From contig JAUCBN010000055.1 of NCBI GenBank assembly GCA_035048815.1, positions 3,169,501 to 3,233,500 of the forward strand: a DNA stretch of 64,000 nt, in the 5' to 3' direction. Shown here piece by piece: positions 24,667 to 36,981 of this stretch (positions are counted from its first letter, which is position 1; each line of letters starts with the position of its first letter). The translations under genes and the position numbers were made by a program. Source of the stretch: Abelmoschus esculentus (Eukaryota > Streptophyta > Magnoliopsida > Malvales > Malvaceae). The notes beneath the pieces are model-generated. The model ran no database searches. It was not told where the DNA came from and saw nothing but the letters and a program-made list of their open reading frames with translations.

Positions 24667-24786
24667 GAAAAATTATATCATGGGTCAGTCCCACCACCAC
24701 CTGTCCATAGGACCAACCAATAAAAATTACCTACTTCATCAATTTTTTGAATGACGTGGTGGGACTGACCCATGATATAATTTCTC
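24667..24786. mobile_element. Mutator-like MITE with perfect 9-bp target duplication
   Basis: This is a 120-bp unit with ends GAAAAATTATATCATGGGTC and GACCCATGATATAATTTCTC. The TIRs extend about 30 bp inward to CCCACCAC/GTGGTGGG. GTTAAAATC is repeated exactly on each side (24658-24666 and 24787-24795). Same family as 15246-15406 and probably 40428-40675. Confidence 0.92.
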
Positions 24787-24795
24787 GTTAAAATC

Positions 24796-26943
24796 TGACA
24801 TTATTAAATACGTGGAGAAATAAGATATTGACATGTGTCAATTTTGAATTTTGACAAGTCAATAAGGTCATATTTATGTTTATAGAACCAAAACACAATA
24901 ACCCGGCTAAAATATTTAAAGTTTTTATTTAAGAAAGTAAGGTGTTCAAAGTTTATTTTAAAATATTAGTCAAAAGTTAAAAGTATATGTATTAGAATAT
25001 TATTTATAAATGACGATTTAGAAGGAGAATGTAATATTCTTTACTTTTATTTTTTATTTTTTACATAATCTGAAGGAAAAATGCTATATACATATGGTGT
25101 TTTTATACTTGTACCGTAAAAACTGACCTAAAATCTAAAATATAACTAAAGATAATTTATATTTTAAAATAAAAACTTAAATTAGATTATTCCCAAAATT
25201 TCTCCCAATAACGCTGAATCTATTTACTTTTTATCAAAAAAAAATATAAAATATTTCATAATAAAATCTACGTTAAAGTCAATCGATGTTATCTGGTTCA
25301 AAATAAAGATTTAACAAAATTCAATTCAGATGAAAAACAAAGATTATTTTATTAAAAAAAATAATTTTCAAGCGAATTCATTATTGAATTAAGAACATAA
25401 AATTTAAGTTTTAAAAAAAATATATAGATATGATTTTTTTATCCTATAAATCTATTAATTATCAAGATAAGAGGGACTCATATTCTTATGGTTCACCATT
25501 CCAAATATATAAGAAGATTTTTTTAATAATTACAACAAAGATAAACGTAATTTTTTTATACACTTACATTAAGGGATTTCAAAATTCAAGTTATTATCAA
25601 TTAATATTAATATTAATATTAATTTATATTATTATTATTAATTTTAATTAATTAATAATTTTTATATTAATATAAATATAAAATTATATTAATATATTTC
25701 AATTTATAAATGTATATTTCTATATTATTCTTATAATATTGTATATTTTATTATTATATCTATTATTATATTTATATTATTCTTATAATATTATATATTT
25801 TATTATTATATTTATATTATTCTTATTTTATATTATATCTTATTTATTCTTTTTTATTATTTATACTCTCTCCATTCTATTTAATTTGTCCATTATTAAT
25901 TTTTTAGTTAAACTTTTCAACTTTGACCCATCATAACTTTAAATCTATTATTGATAAAAAAAATATAAAAAAATATGTTTTAGGAATCTTTAATCAATTA
26001 GTTAAAAAATATATTTTATAAAATTTAATAAATTAAAATATTTAAAATAACTATGATCAAAGTTTTAAAATTCTAACTTTTAAAAAGTTAATACTAGACA
26101 TAATAAATGGGATAGAAGGAGTATATTTTATTATTTATATATTATTATTTAAATTTAATTTAAATTAAATATTAATCCTAGATGTTATGGGGAAATTTTC
26201 GCATAAATTTTTTTTTAATCGGTAAATTCTTCATTTTTGTCTCAGAAATAAAGATGAAAATGAATGAAGAAATACTAAGTCGTTTTAGAATATACTCTCA
26301 ATCGTTGAACATTGATCGCTCAATCATTGTACTGTAATTAATACTGGTGTTCAAACCCGTGACCTTTAGAAACAACAAACATTTCTTTAATCATTGAGGC
26401 AAGATGATTTATACTATATCTAATTTTTCGTAAAAGAATTGTTCCTATAAACTAAATTATGTTATTTCATTTGCCCTCTCTATTAACCTCAATTAAAAAA
26501 TTCTATGGACAAATTATAATGTATCATATGCTATGCTATTTTGTTAAGAAAAAATCAGTTGTTTTAAATAAAAAGAGTAAATTACACGTTGAATTTGTAA
26601 TTTTATTTTGTTTATTTTGATCTCTAAAAATATTTATTTAATCAAAAATTAATCTTTATTTTTTAAATTATTATAATTTAGTTCAATATTTTAATGTGAT
26701 AATATTTTTAATAACTTTGTTCCTTAAAAATTATTTAACAGAATTTATCTTTATTTATTTTTTTATTTTTTAAAATTTATTTTTGAGCATACATATAAAA
26801 AGCTTTGTCGAATTCGGGTGCAAATCATCCCCTAATAATGTCCCATCTATGCCCACATTAAATTAGTAGGTTTATGATTTATAATTTAAAGTTAGGAGTT
26901 GTGGTTAGGGTTTAGAGAATTAAGGATAAAGTTTATTTTTAGG
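24796..26943. other. AT-rich intergenic DNA
   Basis: No gene. Extreme AT stretches include (TAT/ATT)n runs at about 25600-25860; the open frames there are low-complexity artefacts. About 26275-26400 contains TTGATCGCTCAAT and TTCAAACCCGTGACC motifs shared with 53380-53445, so it is a dispersed repeat. Confidence 0.55.
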
Positions 26944-26951
26944 GTTTAGGA

Positions 26952-27765
26952 TAGGGCTGTAAACGAACCGAACGAACACGAACGAGGGTGTGTTCATGTT
27001 CGTTCGTTTAACCTTAACCGAACAAATGAACGAACACAAACATAAACGAATACAAAATTTCTTGTTCGCATTCGTTCGTTAAGGATTGTAGCTTGTTCAT
27101 GTTCGTTTATGTTCGTTTGTTTAAATGATAAACGAACATAAATGAACGGACATAAATGAACGTAAACGAACGAACATAAATAAACGAATATAAACGAATG
27201 AACATAAATAACATATATAATATGCTAAATATTTAATATTTTGGATTAATTCGATTAATTCAGCTAATCAACTGATTTTAAATCGAATTAGTCGATAATT
27301 AAAATTAAAAAATAACTCTTAATTATTAGATAAAACCTAAAATTTAACTTATTAACTAGTTTTGTTTTGGTTGAATTTATTAACTCGGTTTAACAAAACA
27401 ATAAACACCCCTAGCCTATAATAAGAAAGTTTTTAACGAGTCATAAAATAAGACTTCTCAACTCGAGTAACTCAAAATTTTTTGACTCGATTTACTTGAT
27501 CTAATGCTCTTCACCCTTAGATATATGTGAATAAATTTAAACGAACATAAATAATTGAACATAAACGAACATAAATGAACAAATTACCGAACGTTCACGA
27601 ACTTAAATGAACGAACGAACTCTTTGTTCATGTTCGTTCGTTTAACTAAACGAACGAAAAATATTGTTCATATTCGTTCGTTTAATAAATAAACGAACAT
27701 AAACGAACTTCTCGCAGAGTGGTTCACGAACGGTTCACCGAACATTCGGTTCGTTTACAGCCCTA
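26952..27765. mobile_element. hAT-like non-autonomous element rich in GAACGAACATAAAC
   Basis: The terminal inverted repeats are TAGGGCTGTAAACGAACCGA at the left and its inverse at the right. They are flanked by 8-mers GTTTAGGA (26944-26951) and GTTTAAGA (27766-27773), an 8-bp target duplication with one difference. Both subterminal regions consist of degenerate ACGAACATAAACGA/TCGTTCATGTTCGT repeats, which are typical transposase-binding-like subterminal arrays. There is no coding capacity. Confidence 0.82.
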
Positions 27766-27773
27766 GTTTAAGA

Positions 27774-28481
27774 CGTAGAAAATTAGAATTAAAGCTTAGA
27801 ATTCGATTTTTTAAGAATTTTTTAATAAGAAATTTAAAAAAAAAGTATGATTAGAGATAAAAGATTTTTCCTCGCAAAATCTATAGACACAACTATTTTT
27901 CAAAATATATCATCTACAAAATACATTAAAAAAATATTTTTCCCATTTAACTTCTGTTTTTTCATGGTACAGTGAATTAAGGAACTTATTTTCTCTTTTT
28001 GCAGGAGAAGTTGCTCGCATCGGTGCAGGCTATGCTGTATACTTTCAGCCTTTAATTTAACTGCTTTTCATTTTCTGAAATCAGATTACAACCATTTAAG
28101 ATTCAATGGACTTGGTGTCAATGGACTATTTTTATGCCCAAATTGGCGGATGGTGATACCATGAGTTGATGGCAGTTTCTTAACCACCATACTTGAAAGA
28201 GTGTATTTTCGATTTCAGGTGGATATTTTCGGGTAGGTTGATTTCAAATCAAGTAAAGATTAATTTAATAGAAAATCAATATGTTTTAGTCGAGTTTTCA
28301 GATTAATTAATTTTTTAAACTTACCTGGGTTTATAAAGTTAATATATTTTAGGGAAACAGAATCCAAGTTACAAAGTCAACAAAAAACCACTCCACACTT
28401 GGGACCTAATTTCCACCCAATCCACCATTAATACAAAGCTCTTAACAACTCCATCGCTGATGCTATCCTCTTTCAAGTCCC
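27774..28481. other. Upstream region of the dirigent gene
   Basis: No gene. Near 28005-28060 a TTTTTGCAG acceptor-like site precedes about 45 bases of less AT-rich sequence ending in a stop codon. It could be an exon relic, but it is too short to assign. Confidence 0.4.
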
Positions 28482-28489
28482 TATTTAAA
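28482..28489 (+). promoter_or_regulatory. Probable TATA box of the dirigent gene
   Basis: TATTTAAA lies 67 bases upstream of the start codon, at about the right distance for a short leader. Confidence 0.6.
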
Positions 28490-28555
28490 GAGGAAGATTC
28501 ATAATGTCTACCAAGCTAATCTCAAAAGCCTTTCAATTCATTACTGAGAAAAAAC

Positions 28556-29278
28556 ATGTCCAAGCAACTAACCCAAAGTTTCATTACAATGTTGATTGCT
28601 TTTGTCTATATGGCAGCTGCAGCAGCCATGGCAGAAGAGCCTGTCCTTGAGTTCTACATGCATGATATCTTAGGAGGAAGTAACCCCACCGCTCGACCAA
28701 TAACCGGCTTACTAGGAAACATTTACAGTGGTCAAGTACCCTTTGCTAAACCAGTAGGATTCCTCCCCCCAGAAGGTGATGTTGCAATCCCCAATGCCAA
28801 TGGTGCTATTCCTACAGTCAATGGCATCAGCGGCCTTCCTTTAGGAACAGGCTTAGCCGGTACAGCTTTCGCTGGTAATCCAAGCCAGAATGGTATTAAC
28901 CCTCTAGGACCAGATGGCTTGGGACTAGGATTTGGAACAATCACCGTCATCGATGACATACTCACTGCCAGCCCGGAGTTGGGATCCCAGAGCCTAGGTA
29001 AAGCTCAAGGGGTTTATGTAGCCAGTTCAGCAGATGGTACAACCCAAATGATGGCATTCACAGCTATGATTGAAGGTGGAGAATACAACGACAACCTCAA
29101 CTTCTATGGAGTTTACAAGATCGGAAGTAGCATGTCACATGTATCTGTGACTGGTGGAACCGGCAAGTTTAAGAATGCTTGTGGAGTTGCTGAGGTCCGA
29201 CCCCTTATACCACCTGGTCAACATGTCACGGATGGCGCTGAGACATTGCTGAGGATCACCGTCCATCTCAAATACTAA
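28556..29278 (+). CDS. Dirigent protein (DIR-e/ESB1-like subfamily)
   Basis: Secreted cell-wall protein that guides stereoselective coupling of phenoxy radicals. Relatives of this subfamily act in lignin deposition at the Casparian strip. It is intronless and 240 residues long. A signal peptide covers about 1-26 (hydrophobic core, then AAAAAMA). The first dirigent strand is LEFYMHDILGG. A long Gly/Pro/Asn-rich insertion follows (about residues 60-120). The rest of the beta-barrel domain contains FGTITVIDDILT, LGKAQGVYVASS, FTAMIEGGEYNDNLNFYGVY, VSVTGGTGKFKNACGVAEVR and a terminal LRITVHLKY. The insertion between the first strand and the rest is what places it with the larger ESB1-like group. 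The start ATG fits the signal peptide and follows the TATA box closely. Confidence 0.93.
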   Translation: MSKQLTQSFITMLIAFVYMAAAAAMAEEPVLEFYMHDILGGSNPTARPITGLLGNIYSGQVPFAKPVGFLPPEGDVAIPNANGAIPTVNGISGLPLGTGLAGTAFAGNPSQNGINPLGPDGLGLGFGTITVIDDILTASPELGSQSLGKAQGVYVASSADGTTQMMAFTAMIEGGEYNDNLNFYGVYKIGSSMSHVSVTGGTGKFKNACGVAEVRPLIPPGQHVTDGAETLLRITVHLKY

Positions 29279-29554
29279 TTGTCTTGCAAATTATGTGTGC
29301 CTGGTCATGCATATCCATTGTAGCAATTTTAAAATTCAACAGATTTCTCCTTTGTTTTAGCCAAAAAAATAGTCATGAAACTAGAAAAATACAAATCTCA
29401 AGCTAACATAATTTATAATATGCATTGGAATGGAACATCTAACTTCGATGATTTATATATAAAAGAGAGTGCAGGATTCCAACCTTAGACAAGAAGGGGT
29501 GTAAATTGTCTACTTCTTTCCTATGCTTCATTCGTGCCTCCGCTCTAAATTAGA

Positions 29555-29647
29555 GGGTTTAGGGTTTTAGGTTAGGGGTTGTGGTTAGGGTTTAGGGAAT
29601 TAGTGGTTGTGGTTAGGGTTTAGGGAATTATGGGTAGGGTTAGGGTT
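29555..29647 (+). repeat. Degenerate telomere-like TTTAGGG tract
   Basis: Several TTTAGGG or TTAGGG heptamers occur within about 90 bases, interrupted by two copies of GTGGTTAGGGTTTAGGGAAT. A shorter related piece lies at 26885-26951, just left of the hAT-like element. It is either an interstitial telomere-like repeat or simply a dispersed repeat with this motif. Confidence 0.6.
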
Positions 29648-29659
29648 AAAAATTTAATT

Positions 29660-30321
29660 TTTTAGAAATTTTTAACAGGAGACATGAATGGAGACATGAT
29701 GAGATAGAGGATTTCTACTCGACACGAAGATGAACTATCCATCGCTGCTAAACTCGATTCGAGATTTTTAAAATATATTATTTTTATATTCTTATCAATA
29801 ATAATTTTTAAATTAAAAATGTTTATCCTAAAAAAATTAACATGTGACATTTTAGTGGAACAAATGAAACATGAATGTTGATAGAGAAGAACGAAAGTAA
29901 AATAAGAAGCCCACAAACTTAAACCCAAAACAAAAATCAGAGTAGACAATGAAACAAATAAAGGATTTTAAAATGTGTTCAATTATTTTGTTATTTCTTT
30001 TAAGTTGAGTGGCTCAATAAAAAAAAATCATATAATCAAGAAACTATCGTATAGTTTTCCATTATTTGAATAGGTTGGGTGTAGCACTAAAAAAATAATC
30101 TTATTTTTAAAGTACTAATTTTAAAATCCTCAATTAATAATTTAATTTAGAGATCCTTAATTTTTAAGAACCTTAATTTTTTAAAGATTTTTAAATTAAT
30201 TTTTTAAATTAAAAAAATTACGATAAGATTCTAAAGTCTTAGAAGTTAAAAGGTATTTCTTCGGGTACAAATTTTTTGAATCGTGTTCTGGTCCATTTAT
30301 AAAATTCGAGTACTCGGTTAA
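29660..30321. other. AT-rich intergenic DNA
   Basis: I see no gene or clear repeat here. Confidence 0.5.
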
Positions 30322-30880
30322 TAGGGGTGTGTAAAAAATCAAAAAACCGAAACCGATTTCAAAACCAAAAAAAAAAAAAACCCGGAAAAATGGTTAACCG
30401 AACCGAAAAAATTAATTTTAATTTGTTTTTTTATATAAAAACCGGTTCGGTTACGTTTTATGTTTTTGGAATAAACCGGGTAACCGAACCGACCGGTTAT
30501 ATAATATATTATAATACTATATGTTATTTTAATATTTTATATTAAAAAACACTTTTTATTTTATTTTTTATTTCAAAAATAAAATTATAATTTTATTTTA
30601 TAAAATTTAAACGTTTAATTTGTTGGAATTAAAAAATAATAACATCATGTGTCATTTATTTAAAAATATATACTTTTTCTAACATATTATTAAATTATAT
30701 TTTAAATAAAGTAAATAAAAAACACGTTACTTGAACCGAATCGATTTTTTCGGTTAACCGGATAAACGATTAACCGGTTGAATGGTTACGATTTAGTATA
30801 AAAAATTAAATAACCTGAATTTATCGGTTAACCAAAATAATGCGTTAATAGTTAACCGAACCCGGTTTTGTACACCCCTA
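30322..30880. mobile_element. hAT-like non-autonomous element rich in ACCGAACCG
   Basis: The ends TAGGGGTGTGTAAAAAATC and GGTTTTGTACACCCCTA are inverted repeats. The flanking 8-mers TCGGTTAA (30314-30321) and TCGACTAA (30881-30888) match at six of eight positions. Subterminal regions contain repeated AACCGAACCG/CGGTTAACCG motifs around an AT-rich core. It has the same construction as 26952-27765 but a different subterminal motif. Confidence 0.72.
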
Positions 30881-31316
30881 TCGACTAATCGAGTAACGAG
30901 TACCCAACCCAATCGAGTATTTTTTTCAAAAATTACCCAATATTTTTATTTCAAGTACTTAAATAATCAGATCAAATCAATTGAATCAAATAATTTTAAA
31001 CACCCCTATCTTCATCTCCACAAATCCTTTATTTTATATTAAATTTACATCTTTAACAATCGGTGGTATCAAAATAAAATTTAATTTATAAACTTTAACA
31101 TGGAGCTTAAGGCCTACTTCATAACAGAAAACACTTCGACAACTTCTTCCAAAACATTTGAAACCCTAAAAAATAATAATATATTTTGATACTCATGTTG
31201 TATAAGAAAATATTATGTATCCATTTTCTAAAATTTAAATTTTATATTATTAAACTTAAAATCTTAAATTTTATATTTAACTGTAAAACTTAAATTATAA
31301 AATCTACGATCTAAAT

Positions 31317-32252
31317 GTTTAAAGTTTAGGTATAAAGATAATTTTCACCCTTAACGTTTATAATTTTTATTATTTTGACCATTATTCTTTTTTTAGGATA
31401 AATTTAACCCCTAACCTATGTCTTTTTGACAAATATCTCATTTTTTAACTGCTATGATAACCAAACCGTTAAAAATTTAATAATGATGATATGTTATATA
31501 TATGTGATAATATATTTTAAATGATATAGAATCTAACCAATTAAATATATACATATATATAAAATATTATTTTATTCTAATATAAAATATAAAACAATTA
31601 AAATTTAAATAAAATATTAAAAATTAATTAAATCCAAAACAAAAGGCTACTAAATATTCTCAACCCTAACTAAACTAAAAGATCTTTATAAAACCCCTAA
31701 ACCTCCAATTTAGATTAAACACTAAAATATCTAAATCCTAAACTAAAATAATAAAAACTCAATTGATTAGTATTAAAATGCTTTATCTTTGATTCACCGG
31801 TAATAAACTCTACAAAGGCTTCCTTTTCAGATTATGTTCATATTTTTTAGATAAAATTTTGATTTTACCATAATTAGGGTTGAGAATGTTTAGTGACCTT
31901 TTGTTTTAGATTTAATTAATTTTTAATGAGTAAAAAAATAACTTTTAATACTTTATTTGAATTTTAATTGTTTTATATTTTATATTGAAATAGAATTATA
32001 TTCTATATATGTATATATTTAATAGGTTAGATTCTATGTCATTTAAAATATATTATCATATATATATATATATGACATTTCAACATTATTAAATTTTTAA
32101 CGATTCAGTTATCATAGTAGTTAAAAAAAAGATATTTGTCAAAAAGACATAGATCAAGGGCTAAATTTATCCCAAAAATAAAATGAGGACTAAAATAATA
32201 AAAATTATAAACGTTAAGGGTAAAAATTATTTTTATACCTAAAATTTAAAAA
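31317..32252. repeat. Foldback element with arms of about 370 bp
   Basis: The left arm (about 31317-31680) and right arm (about 31870-32252) are inverted copies. Matching blocks include TTTAGGTATAAAGATAATTT against AATTATTTTTATACCTAAAA, CCTTAACGTTTATAATTTTT against its inverse, and TATGTCTTTTTGACAAATATC against its inverse. The spacer is non-coding. It looks like a long-TIR DNA transposon derivative; I found no clear target duplication. The copia element begins about 120 bp to the right. Confidence 0.8.
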
Positions 32253-32371
32253 CTAAAGTATATTAATTTTTTCAATCGGTTGCTTAAAGTATTTTTAGTT
32301 AAAATAAGTATTTAAAGAATATTTTTGATCAAAATAAGTATCTATTTTTTCCTGCTAAATAAATAGTTAAT

Positions 32372-32608
32372 TGTTGTGAATAAAGTAAAGAACAAGAATA
32401 AAATAAGAGAATAAAGATGAGAGACAAAAGAGAGAGATTTTATTGTATTCTCAAAATAGGGTTGTATATAATGTTTTGTCCAAAAGTCTATATTTATAGG
32501 CATAAGATGAAAACCCTAATTCCAATGGGTATTAAACTCTAATAATAAAACCCATTAAACTTTAACTTAATATATGGATATCCACCATGAATAAATATAT
32601 TCATAACA
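32372..32608 (-). repeat. 3' LTR of the copia element
   Basis: On the minus strand it starts TGTTATGAATATATTCATGG and ends TTTATTCACAACA. It follows the polypurine tract at 32609-32619. Confidence 0.93.
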
Positions 32609-35600
32609 CTCCCCCTTGGATATCCATGAAGATAATGTGCCTCGTTAAAACCTTACTAAGATAAAAACCCTGTGGGAAAAAAATTCTTAGTGAAGGAAAA
32701 GAGTACACACATCTTTGATACGCATAACATGTTGCCTCATTAAAAACCTTACCAAGAAAACCCATTGGGACAAAACCTCGGTTAAGGGAAAAAGAGTGCA
32801 ACGCGTATTTACTCCCCCTCATGAAAATATCACATAAGATCTTTGAATCTTTATAATTCAATATTGAATACAATCTTCAAATGTTGAAGTAGATCATGCA
32901 TTAGTGGATAAATCTTCCAAATCATTGCTTGAAATGATTCATTGAATACTATTCATCTGAAAATCATGAGGGACGAAACTTGAAGAAATATGTTTCGTTT
33001 TATCATATTTGATATATCCACCTTGAGATATAAATTTTGTATTATCTCTGTACAAGATAGCTTGCATCTATCTTGTGAAAAACATTCAAATATCTTCGGG
33101 ATATGTTTAGCCAAACACATATTTTGGCTTTGCCTCATGCATAACAATTATTTAAAGGTAATGATCTCGTAGCACTTAAATAATATATCTGGACCAGCTA
33201 AGATACGATGCTTCCATATCAAATAATGTGTATATTGTGCTTTAGACCAAGAATATCATTACCCTTTTCGTGAGACGAAAAAATCTTTGTTTACAGTAAG
33301 AGACCTACCAACAACCATAAGGGTGATAAATAGATATGCGTTATGCATGTAAAGTCTCTTTCAATATTTTTCTGTATGTCGATAGATGCACAAGTATTTG
33401 AGGAGATCTCTTCACGAGTCTCAACGATATTCAAATTATCGACATGCAAAATAATAAAAATTCAGAGCTAAACCTCTTAATAAAAATGCTCGGGGAAATT
33501 AAACAATTCATATAGCATTATGCTAATAAATTTTCAATGAGGCGATCAAACCAAATACGCCTAAATTGTTTCAAGACATAAAAAAGATATATTCAATATA
33601 ATTGAATAATGTTCTCGAGAACTTAAATGAACTGCTTATGGCAATCTAAATCTTTCCGGAAGTTTCATGTAAATATTACTATCAAGAGGCTCATTCAAAT
33701 AGGATATAACAACATCCATTAGGCAGAAACTAAGTAATTTTATTTATTGTCAGACTGATCAAAATCTAAAAGTAGTTGCATCCACCACAAAGGAATATAT
33801 TTTCCTCATAATCAATTTCATATCTTTGTGAGAATCCTTGTGCAACCAAATGAGCTTATATCTCATGATTTCCCCTTTTGATTTCTCTTTCTCACAAAAG
33901 CTCGTTTATATCCACGAGCTTTACACATTTCAATGTACAGGCTATAGGCCCAAATACTTCTGTTTTCAAAAGAGATTTTAGTTTCGCCTCAATTGCCTCT
34001 TTTATGTTGGCCAATCATTTCTTTGTTTACATTGCCCAATTGACAATGATTCATGATCCACATCATCAAATAAAATCTCTAGTGCTGTATTGCATGCAAA
34101 TATATTAACGACGTCGATTTAATTTCAGTTCCACTTATTACCAGACATGACATAATCTATTGAGATCTCTTTATTATCAGGTACCTAAGTCATGTCAATG
34201 TCTCTGTTGAAGACCATTTAATCTTTTCTAGAGATTTTCATAATCATTGATTCCTCGATCAGACCATCATAAAATATAGCTCCTTTTCTTTTTCGAGGAT
34301 CTCTTATCTTTGGAACTTACTTGTCTACTACGCTTTAAGCGTAAGTTAGACCCATTAGCAACTAGAGTTTGTCCTTCCATGACATCAAATTTAATCAGAG
34401 CATTCATAGCTGGTATACGTGACTTAGTCACTCTTTTATGGTCAGCAAAATATCTGGCAATTGATTTGCTAAATGAATTATCCTTTGAACTTATAGTTCA
34501 CATTGTGTAGTACGTGGATCAAAATGAGAAAAATGATAATTTATTCTAACTTATTTCTTTCCTCAGCTATTTATTTTCTCCCCCTAATGTTGGGTAAACT
34601 AACTCATTAAAATGATATTTAGTAAATCGGGTTGTAAATAAATCCCCTATCAGAAGCTCTTATATATATTCCCAACAAAACTCATCTTTGTGTGTTATGG
34701 TGGAGCAATTAGAACATCTATCGCATACAAAAAAATCTATGATGAGAAATATTTGGTCTTTTAATGGGGAGAACTTATGATCATTTGTTGGCTTGATGCG
34801 AATTTGTGATACTACATGTAAAATTACATGTCATCAACATTATCAAAATTGATTGTCTTTAGAAAATAATCTGGAAAATGTGCTCGTAATTTTATCAACT
34901 GAGCAAGTAGCCTCGCAAACACCAAGTTGCGGGTTAATAACAAGGATACACATAACCATTTAGTCGATGCATTGATAAAAATCGTAAAATATCTAGATGG
35001 TTTTTAAGAAAGGTGTATGGGCCCATATATATCACCTTGTATCCGTTCCAGAAAATTAGTAGCACTCTATCTTAGATGTTGATGATTGAATAATCAAATT
35101 GCTTTCATAGCAAGTATCACGTGAAATATTACCATGAAGAAAATCTTAATTCTTCAATAAATGACCACATGAAAGTGTCATCAAATTTTCGCATCATAAT
35201 TGAACCGGGATGGTCTAACCGATCATGCCAAATAAAATTATCAATAAACAGCTAGTTTACAATAGCATGAGCTTCAATTTGTACTAATTCTTATGTAGTA
35301 CAATATGGATGACAATGTATGTAATTTTGCCAAAATTTCCTTATTGCCTTGAGTTATACTCGTAATATTGAGATAGTCAGCACCCCCTTGACTAATATTC
35401 TCAATATATTTATGCAAATATCTTTAAAATTCAATAAGTCTCTTTGCGACTTTGACGAGCATAATGCACTGTAAATATGAGATAAAGTCTCATTTGGCAA
35501 TAACATATTTGCTCAGTTGGAGCCTTCTGTGATAATAATACTTCCGGATATAGTACTCACATTCCTTTGCATTTAAAATGGAAAAATATGCATAATTATG

Positions 35601-36730
35601 CACATTTTAATATGTGGTTTATTTCATTCACTTCGGGGAATGAAAAATATGTGCTCCGTGCCATTCACTTCGGGGAATGGAAAATATTAAATATAGAACA
35701 TTATATCAAATCGGTTATCTATCAAAGATAAACTCTCAAAAGCTCTTCCAAAGCATTGATATTTCAGTACATTGAGATATAGTACTCACATTTTCCCTTG
35801 TATTTAAATGGGAAAATATTTCTTATGCTTAAGTATAGTATGAGTACTTGCACTGTCTGCTTGGCATAAATAGCCACAATTCATTGTAGATTTCATTCCG
35901 GAAGTGATAATATTCTTCAAAGGATAAATTAACATAGAATGTAAATAAATAATATATAAAATAAATTAACGATAAATTAACATAGAGCGTAAATAAATAA
36001 TATGTAAAATAAATTATCATAAATATATAATAAATAAAAATAAATTAACAAAATAAATAAAAGATCAATTATTTCTTTTAGATGTTATAAGAAAAATAAA
36101 ATAAATGGCGAATTATTCTCTTGAAGGACTATGAGAAAAATTATCAATATCCAATTGAGTTGGATCAATAACGCTATTATTTTCGCCACAAAGAAAATCT
36201 GATTATATTTTCTTTAATTTATCATTCATGATTATGAATAAAGTCCATAATACTTCGGCGTTTGACAAGTACAAGATCAATTATTTATACCATCATATTG
36301 ATAACATAAAGATTTTGATATGATCTCTATCATTCTTGTCATCTTTATAATTCCACTTCTGATGGATATAAGTATTCTCAAAATAATCATCTTATCCATG
36401 TTTATTTTATGACTCCAATTGCAACCACAATTACTAATGTGGCTTTTATTCATTCCGCTATATAATGTCACATTCGCTTCAGGGAATGGAGCGGAGCCTG
36501 TTGGGCGATATTCATGATTTTTCATGAGTAACTTATTATTTTGCTCAGCCACAAGAAGGCAAGAAATTAACTCAAAATATTTCTTAAAGCCTTTTTCACG
36601 ATATTGTGTCTGAAGGACAACATTGTTGGCATGAAAAGTGGAATATGTTTTTTTTTTCTAACATATCCTCATCAATGATACTCTGGCACATAATTGAGTT
36701 TTATTCACTAACCATATAGTGAATTATCAC

Positions 36731-36981
36731 GTTTGTATTCACTTCAAGGAATGAAACAAATTCAATAATCGCATGGAATAAACATCATGCTTGCATTCAC
36801 TTCAGGGAATGACATAAATCAAATAATCGCATGGAATAATCATCATGCTTTCATTCACTTCATGGAATGTCATAAATCCAATAGTCGCATGGAATAATCA
36901 TCATGCTTGCATTCATTTGAATGTCATAAATCCAATAATCGCATGGAATAATCATCATGCATGTATTCACTTCAGGGAATG
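36731..36981. repeat. ~58-bp tandem repeat inside the copia element
   Basis: About four and a half units of 54-60 bp contain GCATGGAATAATCATCATG and CATTCACTTCAGGGAATG. The latter motif recurs outside the array at about 35630, 35665 and 36470. It is itself an interrupted palindrome (CATTC...GAATG). On the minus strand the array lies in the leader/gag part and gives a repeated MMIIPCDYWIYDI peptide in one frame. Confidence 0.85.

Noticed and set aside
25430..25936. Two open frames in extreme AT-rich DNA
   Set aside because: Composition is almost pure Tyr/Ile/Leu/Phe from TAT/ATT runs. No start context, domain or codon signal.
36731..36981. CRISPR-like array
   Set aside because: Units are contiguous tandem repeats without unique spacers, inside a plant retrotransposon.
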